A stretch of DNA of 5,603 nt, from the NCBI GenBank assembly GCA_016763665.1, contig JAESTI010000086.1, forward strand, positions 1-5,603, in the 5' to 3' direction. A program made the position numbers and the translations under genes. The stretch is from Bacteroidia bacterium (GTDB taxonomy: Bacteria; Bacteroidota; Bacteroidia; Flavobacteriales; NORP286). Below are positions 1 to 4,478 of this stretch, one piece after another (positions within the stretch are counted from its first letter, which is position 1; every line of letters starts with the position of its first letter). The notes under the pieces are model-generated. The model saw only the letters and a program-made list of their open reading frames with translations, was not told the DNA's origin and made no database searches.

Positions 1-3
1 GGA

Positions 4-92
4 AAAAAGAGAAAAGAAAAATTCCATAACTCCCCTTTTGAAAGGGGTGTAGGGGTATGTTAGTAAAAAACACATTTTGCTTTTCTCTTTTT
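4..92. repeat. Nested inverted repeats in the leader
   Basis: A perfect 7-bp hairpin stem, CCCCTTT (32-38) and AAAGGGG (41-47), has a 2-base loop and is followed by GTAGGGGTATGTTA. It resembles a G/C-rich dispersed intergenic repeat that I recall from Bacteroidota genomes. Around it, AAAAAGAGAAAAG (4-16) and CTTTTCTCTTTTT (80-92) form a 13-bp perfect inverted repeat. The outer arms are purine/pyrimidine tracts, so their pairing is weaker evidence than the inner hairpin. The structure could be the terminator of a gene to the left of the window. I see no TAnnTTTG promoter between it and the first gene. Confidence 0.45.
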
Positions 93-130
93 GGGACTTT
101 AGAGACAGACTTCAATTAGAGAAATAACCT

Positions 131-505
131 ATGATCAATAATTTGTTTATGATATGCTATATGGCTATAGATTTTATACCAGAAACAAACCTGGATAAGA
201 AGGTAGCCAAAGCAGGTTTATTTACATCCATATTTGTTTTAGGAATCTCAAATATGTCTTATGCGCTATATTGTTTGATATTAAATGCTGCATATAACAA
301 AACTATAATAATCACATTGATGATACTGTCAATTTTTGGAACTTATTTTTATTATGTTTTTAATGAAAGAGGAAAAAATATTGTAGCCAAATCAAAAAAA
401 GATGAAAATAAAAATAAAAGAATTTGGACATTAATATTAATATCCCTTGCAGCTTTTGGCCTCTTTATAATAAATATTCTTTTGATCGAGAAACTATCTT
501 ACTAA
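131..505 (+). CDS. Small hypothetical integral membrane protein
   Basis: I do not recognise the family of this 124-residue protein. Three hydrophobic stretches look like membrane helices: about residues 27-52, 57-77 and 97-119. The loop between the second and third (about 79-97) is rich in Lys, Glu and Asp, and by the positive-inside rule is probably cytoplasmic. There is no signal peptide with a cleavage site and no catalytic motif. The first ATG was chosen; Met7 and Met11 are possible alternatives, because no ribosome binding site decides the start. It lies 6 bases before the enoyl-CoA hydratase gene in the same direction, so co-transcription is likely. Codon use is AT-rich like its neighbours. 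Function is unknown. Confidence 0.65.
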   Translation: MINNLFMICYMAIDFIPETNLDKKVAKAGLFTSIFVLGISNMSYALYCLILNAAYNKTIIITLMILSIFGTYFYYVFNERGKNIVAKSKKDENKNKRIWTLILISLAAFGLFIINILLIEKLSY

Positions 506-511
506 GAAATT

Positions 512-1285
512 ATGACAACAGAAATAATTGATCAGGGCAATGTAGATGCTGTAATAAAAAGTGGAATTGCAACAATAACCTTTTCTCATCCAAAAAGTAA
601 TTCCCTTCCTGGTAAAGTTCTAAGAAAACTTGCGGAAACAATTACTGAACTTGGTCAAAACGATGAAGCCAAAGTTTTAATTCTGAAAAGCGATGGAGAA
701 AAAGCATTCTGTGCTGGGGCATCTTTTGATGAACTTTTGTCCATTGAAGATTTTGAGACCGGTAAAGAGTTTTTTATGGGTTTTGCAAGAGTAATTAATG
801 CTGCGCGAAAATGCCCTAAATTCATTATTGGAAGAGTTCAGGGAAAAGCTGTTGGCGGAGGAGTTGGAATGGCATCTGCCACCGATTATTGCTTGGCAAC
901 AAAAGAGGCTTTAGTAAAGTTGAGCGAATTAGCAATTGGTATTGGCCCCTTTGTGGTTGGCCCTGCTGTTGAACGAAAAATAGGGAAAGGTCCTTTTGGA
1001 GAGTTGGCAATTAATGCAACAGAGTGGCGAGATGCTCAATGGGCCAAAGAAAAGGGACTCTTTACTGAAGTATATGAATCTATCGATGATATGGATCAGG
1101 CAGTTCAGGAATTGGCCGAAAAGTTATCTAAAAGTAATCCTGAAGCCATGGGATTGCTTAAAAAAGCCCTTTGGCAAGGAACAGAAGATTGGAATCAACT
1201 ATTAGAAAACAGGGCTGAAATGAGTGGTAAGCTAGTCTTGTCTGATTTTACGAAAAATGCAATAGAGAAATTCAAAAGCAAGTAA
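512..1285 (+). CDS. Enoyl-CoA hydratase/isomerase (crotonase) family protein
   Basis: At 257 residues this has the usual length of a single-domain cytoplasmic crotonase. Family members act on acyl-CoA thioesters, holding the thioester oxygen in an oxyanion hole. The first hole segment is visible as AFCAGAS (65-71) and the second as GKAVGGGVGM (111-120). In classical hydratases two glutamates activate water. Here the position of the first (Glu144 in rat mitochondrial hydratase) is Gly119, while the second (Glu164) is kept as Glu139 in KLSELAIGIGP (136-146). The latter stretch is like proteins annotated in Bacteroidota as methylglutaconyl-CoA hydratase (leucine breakdown), but no leucine-pathway gene lies nearby. 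The missing glutamate makes isomerase, dehydratase or another crotonase reaction equally possible. Family assignment is firm; the substrate is not known. Confidence 0.93.
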   Translation: MTTEIIDQGNVDAVIKSGIATITFSHPKSNSLPGKVLRKLAETITELGQNDEAKVLILKSDGEKAFCAGASFDELLSIEDFETGKEFFMGFARVINAARKCPKFIIGRVQGKAVGGGVGMASATDYCLATKEALVKLSELAIGIGPFVVGPAVERKIGKGPFGELAINATEWRDAQWAKEKGLFTEVYESIDDMDQAVQELAEKLSKSNPEAMGLLKKALWQGTEDWNQLLENRAEMSGKLVLSDFTKNAIEKFKSK

Positions 1286-1287
1286 TA

Positions 1288-2913
1288 ATGAGGAAAACAG
1301 TTCTTCTTTTAATTCTAAATTCTACCTTCTTAATTCTAATTTTAAACGCCCAGCCACCTTTTAAAACGGGAGTAAACTTTCCAATGCGTAATCCTGAAAC
1401 TACAAGTATTCAGGAATTTTTTAAGAGATTGAATGAGACGAAAGCTCCTGTTACAAGGCAAGTTACGTTTGCAGATGTATTTTGGGGTAGTGTTGAGAGC
1501 CCAAATGATAGTTTTGATTTTACAAATCAAGATTCTGCTTTTTTGAATGATCATAATATACCTGTTATAGGAACCCTGTACTCAATGATGGGAGAACTAG
1601 ATTCTCTTGGGATACAGGTGCCGTGGCAAGCTTGTACAAATCCTGATACTTGTTTTTGGGATATTGCCCGTGATAGTAATGATACAAAGGATTATATTGA
1701 AACTATTGTAAACAGATATAAAGACCGGACAAAATACTGGGAACTTGCTAATGAGATTGAAGGGCATTCCAAACCTACAAGTCTGCCAATTATAGATTTG
1801 ATCAACTTCTTTAAATATAATACACAATGGATAAAAAATAATGATTCTACTGCAAAAACCTTGCTGCCTGGTTTGGTCGGGACTTACGGATTACCACTAA
1901 ATCAAAAGTATGCTTGGTTAAAATTGTTTTTAGTAGGTGGTGGAGGTGATGTTGTGGATATTATGAATTATCATGATTACAATTCATGGTGGACTTTACC
2001 CGCTCATTTTGATTCAATTAGAAATATATTGACGCAGTTTGGATATGCCGATAAGCCAATATGGATTACTGAATGCAGTATTTCTTCTGATACAGTTTCT
2101 AATATAACACCTGATTACTCCTCAGAAGATGAACAGGCTGCAGATGTTTGGAGAAGACCATCAGTGCTTTGGTCAAGAGGTGCAGAAGTGGTATTCTGGC
2201 ATTGCTTGTGGAGTAGTGACTATCAATCAGAATGGAGCCATTTTGGATTATTGAGTGATAAAGGAGAGAAGAAAAAATCATTTTATGCTTACCAGTTATT
2301 AATTGATGAAGTTGCGGATTTTGATAGCATTGAGTTAATTAGTAACGGAAATATTGTTGACAATAATGATAACGGTGGAGATGGGATTTGGGCAATAAAG
2401 TTTACCGTGCAGGGGAAAAAGAAATGGTTATTGTGGAGCCCGGATAACCAGGTTTATTCATTTCCAAGAAATTGGCTGGATAATTCGGATGTGGTGAATG
2501 TAACACATGTTGTACCGGATGAATTGTTTTTTAATGGAGATTCAGCGGTTTTTAATATTTATACCAAGGTATGTACCTCCGATAGCACTCAGTTTCAGTT
2601 AACATCATTACCAATATTACTGGAAGAGGGAACTGCAACCTCAATGGAAAAAGTTAGTGAAGTTAATAATGGAATAGAGGTTTTTCCAAACCCAACCAAT
2701 TCAATCATCAATATACAGTTTGATCTTCATGAGGAAGGTAAAATAAAGTTGAGCATTTACAATTTACAAGGGAAGCAGTTAATAAGTGAAGAATTGCAAA
2801 ATAATTCTGATAGCCATGCAATTGATGTGTCACATTTAGTGAATGGAGTTTATATCTTGAAAATTGAGTCAGATACCAAGACAGTAGTAAAAAAAGTGTT
2901 GCTTCAAAAATAA
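1288..2913 (+). CDS. Secreted clan GH-A-like glycoside hydrolase with T9SS type A sorting domain
   Basis: The 541-residue protein starts with a signal peptide (1-21, probable cleavage LNA|Q). Residues about 25-340 look like a TIM-barrel glycosidase. YWELANEIEG (150-159) carries the Asn-Glu pair of clan GH-A, with Glu156 as likely acid/base. KPIWITECS (256-264) supplies Glu262 as likely nucleophile, about 106 residues later. NYHDYNSW (227-234) and VVFWHCLW (301-308) fit later barrel strands. A beta-rich accessory region follows (about 345-447). The C-terminus is a T9SS type A sorting domain (about 463-541) with VFPNPT, IYNLQGKQL and LVNGVYILKI, so the protein should cross the outer membrane and be released or anchored. 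The CAZy family (GH39-like or another) and the substrate cannot be told from reading alone. It begins 2 bases after the hydratase stop, in the arrangement TAATAATG. Confidence 0.9.
   Translation: MRKTVLLLILNSTFLILILNAQPPFKTGVNFPMRNPETTSIQEFFKRLNETKAPVTRQVTFADVFWGSVESPNDSFDFTNQDSAFLNDHNIPVIGTLYSMMGELDSLGIQVPWQACTNPDTCFWDIARDSNDTKDYIETIVNRYKDRTKYWELANEIEGHSKPTSLPIIDLINFFKYNTQWIKNNDSTAKTLLPGLVGTYGLPLNQKYAWLKLFLVGGGGDVVDIMNYHDYNSWWTLPAHFDSIRNILTQFGYADKPIWITECSISSDTVSNITPDYSSEDEQAADVWRRPSVLWSRGAEVVFWHCLWSSDYQSEWSHFGLLSDKGEKKKSFYAYQLLIDEVADFDSIELISNGNIVDNNDNGGDGIWAIKFTVQGKKKWLLWSPDNQVYSFPRNWLDNSDVVNVTHVVPDELFFNGDSAVFNIYTKVCTSDSTQFQLTSLPILLEEGTATSMEKVSEVNNGIEVFPNPTNSIINIQFDLHEEGKIKLSIYNLQGKQLISEELQNNSDSHAIDVSHLVNGVYILKIESDTKTVVKKVLLQK
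1312..1346 (+). repeat. Heptamer array inside the signal-peptide codons
   Basis: Five consecutive 7-base units run ATTCTAA, ATTCTAC, CTTCTTA, ATTCTAA, TTTTAAA. Four carry TTCT at exact 7-base spacing (1313, 1320, 1327, 1334). The array encodes residues 9-20 of the glycoside hydrolase signal peptide, so 21 bases give a 7-residue echo (ILNSTFL then ILILNA). This looks like repeat sequence of intergenic type used as a hydrophobic segment. Confidence 0.55.
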
Positions 2914-2950
2914 AAATTGATCAAAAAGTCATTATTGACGGACACCATCT
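2904..2950 (-). pseudogene. Remnant copy of the 3' end of the downstream barrel gene
   Basis: This stretch aligns without gaps to 3480-3526, offset 576, at 36 of 47 positions. The right-hand copy is the C-terminal end and stop codon of the minus-strand barrel gene. Read on the minus strand, this copy gives MVSVNNDFLINFYF then stop, against MEPIINNFSINFHF then stop. In-frame TAG and TAA codons lie immediately upstream of the Met codon, so it is not the end of an intact gene. The 11 differences are 8 transitions and 3 transversions with no excess at third codon positions, which fits neutral decay after duplication. It overlaps the last 10 bases of the glycoside hydrolase gene. Confidence 0.6.
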
Positions 2951-2973
2951 ATTAACTTGAAAAACAACACTAT

Positions 2974-3049
2974 GTCACACTGAGTTTATCGAAGTGTTCT
3001 TTCCCAAACTTCAATAACCATAACCAGTCTTCGATAAACTCAGACTGAC
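2974..3049. repeat. 76-bp palindromic repeat element, copy A
   Basis: Left arm 2974-2994 and right arm 3029-3049 are inverted and match at 19 of 21 positions, with a 34-base centre. The arms begin GTCACACTGAG and end CTCAGACTGAC. The element is 67/76 identical to copy B at 3390-3465, and all arm bases are identical between copies. The sequence resembles the abundant TCACACTGAG...TCGAAGTG dispersed repeat that I recall from many Bacteroidota. It ends 19 bases before the endonuclease start codon, so that gene's leader, and perhaps its promoter, lie in or beside it. As RNA it could form a long hairpin downstream of the glycoside hydrolase gene. Confidence 0.9.
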
Positions 3050-3068
3050 CAATTCAATTAGTTCAAGA

Positions 3069-3377
3069 ATGACTAACGATAAATATACTGTATATATTCT
3101 TAAATGCTCGGATGATTCTTATTATACTGGTATTACCAATGATATTGATAGAAGAATGTTTGAGCATGAAACAGGAGCAATTGGAAGTAGCTATACCTGG
3201 AACAAGAAACCATTAAAACTTGTTTTTCAAGAACATTTTCATGATCCAAATCAAGCTATTAAATTTGAAAAGCAGGTTAAGGGCTGGAATAGAAAAAAGA
3301 AAGAGGCTCTAATTCAGGGAGATTGGGATGAAATTATTCGATTATCTAATCTAAAAAACACTACAAAGTCACACTGA
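3069..3377 (+). CDS. Small GIY-YIG endonuclease domain protein
   Basis: The protein has 102 residues, nearly all of it one GIY-YIG nuclease domain of the UPF0213/YhbQ-like type. The signature is present as VYIL (8-11) and YYTGIT (18-23), with Tyr9 and Tyr19. RRMFEH (28-33) supplies the probable catalytic arginine (Arg29), and Glu67 in KFEKQVKGW (65-73) is the expected metal-binding glutamate. RKKKEALI (75-82) completes the family pattern. All expected active-site residues are present, so it may be an active nuclease. There is no DNA-binding domain beyond the core. Older annotations call such proteins UvrC-like, but this is only the nuclease module. The gene is flanked by copies of one palindromic element, and its last codons and stop (S-H-stop, 3369-3377) lie within a partial repeat unit. 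Target and role are unknown. Confidence 0.92.
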   Translation: MTNDKYTVYILKCSDDSYYTGITNDIDRRMFEHETGAIGSSYTWNKKPLKLVFQEHFHDPNQAIKFEKQVKGWNRKKKEALIQGDWDEIIRLSNLKNTTKSH

Positions 3378-3384
3378 GATTATC
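3368..3384 (+). repeat. Truncated repeat unit overlapping the endonuclease stop codon
   Basis: GTCACACTGAGATTATC matches the start of the left arm of copy B (3390-3406) at 16 of 17 positions, exactly 22 bases upstream of it. The unit stops there and lacks the TCGAAG end. It supplies the Ser-His-stop end of the endonuclease gene. Its left flank (AACACTA) also occurs a few bases before copy A, which suggests it may be the older boundary of the downstream repeat. Confidence 0.75.
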
Positions 3385-3389
3385 TGCCA

Positions 3390-3465
3390 GTCACACTGAG
3401 TTTATCGAAGTGTTTCTTCCCAAACTTCAAAAACTAAGGTTAGTCTTCGATAAACTCAGACTGAC
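3390..3465. repeat. 76-bp palindromic repeat element, copy B
   Basis: Left arm 3390-3410 and right arm 3445-3465 are the same bases as in copy A; the 34-base centre matches at 25 of 34. It lies between the convergent endonuclease gene (plus) and barrel gene (minus), so its RNA hairpin could end transcription from both sides, though neither side has a clear U-tract. Both copies have the same orientation 416 bases apart and so bracket the endonuclease gene as direct repeats of a palindrome. Confidence 0.9.
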
Positions 3466-3479
3466 ATATTATCGAAAGG

Positions 3480-4211
3480 TCAGAAATGAAAATTGATCGA
3501 GAAGTTATTAATGATCGGTTCCATCTCTACATTGATCTCTGAATAGGTTTTGTTGCTTACTTCGTTGCTTATATTTGTAAGCGTAGTAGTACCAGTATTA
3601 TAAATAATATTCAACCCACCTTGGATGTTGAAAGATATCCGATTACTTAATTTATAATTAATGCCTGCAAAAGGAACAATTCCTACTTGGATATTTTCAG
3701 TTGAACTTTCAGCTGTTTCTTTGATGAATAATCCTGATTTTGGAACAGTATCAGGTCTATAGGTCGTAAATGTTGTTTTAGATTCGTTTTGGCCTCCGAG
3801 AATATCAAATCCATAAAAAACGGTGAAGTTATTCATTGGTCTTTGCCATTCTAAACCTAACTTTATTATGGACAATCCATTGATTTCATTAGAAATAAAG
3901 TTTGTTGTGTCACCAGCATCATTTTGGCTAACAGCCGTAGCAATGTCATTTGGTGTGAATACAAAGCCAAGTCTTATGGCCTTTCCTGATTTGAAATGAT
4001 GCTTGAATTTGGATTCAAACTTAGGCGTGGCCTGCCCACCTAAAAAGAATATCGCCCATTGAGAAAGGTTAAGATCTATTTCATTATATTTTCTTGCAGT
4101 GTCTACAAATGTCGTGTCATTAGAAGGCTCAATAACTGAATCTTGGGCAAAAGAACTAAGGGATGTAACGCTTAGCATCATGCAAGTAACATAAATGAAA
4201 ATACGTTTCAT
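3480..4211 (-). CDS. Secreted, probably outer-membrane beta-barrel protein
   Basis: The 243-residue protein has a signal peptide (1-22, probable cleavage SFA|Q) and no lipobox. After a polar linker (about 23-45) come alternating hydrophobic/polar stretches typical of amphipathic beta strands: AIRLGFVF (78-85), IIKLGLEWQ (115-123), FTVFYGFDILGG (129-140), IQVGIVPFAGINYKL (174-188) and ISFNIQGGLNIIYN (192-205). The last strand is NNFSINFHF (235-243) with a terminal Phe, as in many outer-membrane barrels. I do not recognise a specific family. The start is the ATG that gives a complete signal peptide. A weak TAATTTAG -7-like box lies on the minus strand at 4234-4241, without a well-spaced -33 box. 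Its last 47 bases are echoed at 2904-2950. No T9SS tag is present. Confidence 0.82.
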   Translation of the reverse strand: MKRIFIYVTCMMLSVTSLSSFAQDSVIEPSNDTTFVDTARKYNEIDLNLSQWAIFFLGGQATPKFESKFKHHFKSGKAIRLGFVFTPNDIATAVSQNDAGDTTNFISNEINGLSIIKLGLEWQRPMNNFTVFYGFDILGGQNESKTTFTTYRPDTVPKSGLFIKETAESSTENIQVGIVPFAGINYKLSNRISFNIQGGLNIIYNTGTTTLTNISNEVSNKTYSEINVEMEPIINNFSINFHF

Positions 4212-4259
4212 GGGTTTTATTTTAGGTTCGCCTCTAAATTAAAATATTTGATGTAATAC

Positions 4260-4268
4260 TTATCCACA
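4260..4268 (+). promoter_or_regulatory. Perfect DnaA-box sequence
   Basis: TTATCCACA matches the strict DnaA box consensus TTATNCACA. A weaker relative, AAATCCACA, lies at 4425-4433, so ATCCACAA occurs twice in the divergent intergenic region. One perfect box is not enough to call an origin. It could be a DnaA-regulated promoter site or chance in AT-rich DNA. Confidence 0.4.
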
Positions 4269-4279
4269 ACTTATTATTG

Positions 4280-4318
4280 ATTCGTTAATTCGTGTATTAG
4301 TATATTCGTTAATCGTGT
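4280..4318 (+). repeat. Degenerate octamer array (ATTCGTNN)
   Basis: Consecutive units are ATTCGTTA, ATTCGTGT, ATTAGTAT, ATTCGTTA and ATCGTGT (one base short). The first two units recur as a larger direct repeat with offset 24 (4280-4297 and 4304-4320, one base deleted in the second). It lies between the DnaA-like box and the heptamer array. I recall similar ATTCGTG-rich intergenic arrays in other Bacteroidota. Confidence 0.7.
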
Positions 4319-4323
4319 ATACG

Positions 4324-4414
4324 CTACTATTGTCTATTTGTTAAAGGTTATTATCTATAGGATATCTACTATAAGCTATTTACTATTAGCTATCAGCTAT
4401 AAACTATTAACTTT
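4324..4414 (+). repeat. Heptamer tandem array (NNNCTAT), 13 units in phase
   Basis: Thirteen 7-base units stay in register without an indel. Nine end in CTAT (starting 4324, 4331, 4352, 4366, 4373, 4380, 4387, 4394 and 4401). The other four end in TTAA, TTAT, ATAT and CTTT. CTACTAT occurs at both 4324 and 4366. The array ends just upstream of the promoter of the PKD gene. Translating through it gives a 7-residue periodic, hydrophobic peptide, which explains why an in-frame extension upstream of 4479 appears open without being real protein. Confidence 0.8.
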
Positions 4415-4416
4415 TT

Positions 4417-4449
4417 TTAGAAAAAAATCCACAATTTTCCTTACTTTTG
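4417..4449 (+). promoter_or_regulatory. Bacteroidota-type promoter of the PKD gene
   Basis: TACTTTTG (4442-4449) is an exact match to the TAnnTTTG -7 element of the Bacteroidota primary sigma factor. A T-run ending TTAG (4417-4420) lies 21 bases upstream, near the position of the -33 TTTG element but not a perfect match. Transcription would start near 4456, leaving a leader of about 23 bases before the TTG start at 4479. Confidence 0.6.
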
Positions 4450-4478
4450 CTACCCGTAATCCCAATAATGACAATCAA

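Noticed and set aside
825..1205. Open frames on both strands inside the enoyl-CoA hydratase gene
   Set aside because: They lie wholly within a gene with clear family motifs, have no recognisable domains and are short overlapping frames.
1342..2281. Three minus-strand open frames inside the glycoside hydrolase gene
   Set aside because: They are antisense shadows of a conserved coding frame, with low-complexity translations and no start context.
2974..3465. CRISPR array or toxin-antitoxin locus
   Set aside because: There are only two full repeat copies, with a gene rather than short spacers between them, and no second small partner gene beside the nuclease.
4234..4267. Promoter of the minus-strand barrel gene
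   Set aside because: TAATTTAG resembles TAnnTTTG but has one mismatch, and the nearest TTG upstream is about 25 bases away, outside the usual spacing. It is not listed as a feature.
4260..4434. Replication origin
   Set aside because: Only one perfect DnaA box is present and no replication gene lies nearby, so the evidence does not reach an origin call.
4338..4478. An N-terminal extension of the PKD protein starting at TTG 4338
   Set aside because: Its codons are mostly the heptamer array, giving a 7-residue periodic hydrophobic peptide. It would place the signal peptide internally, and the promoter at 4417-4449 would fall inside the coding region.
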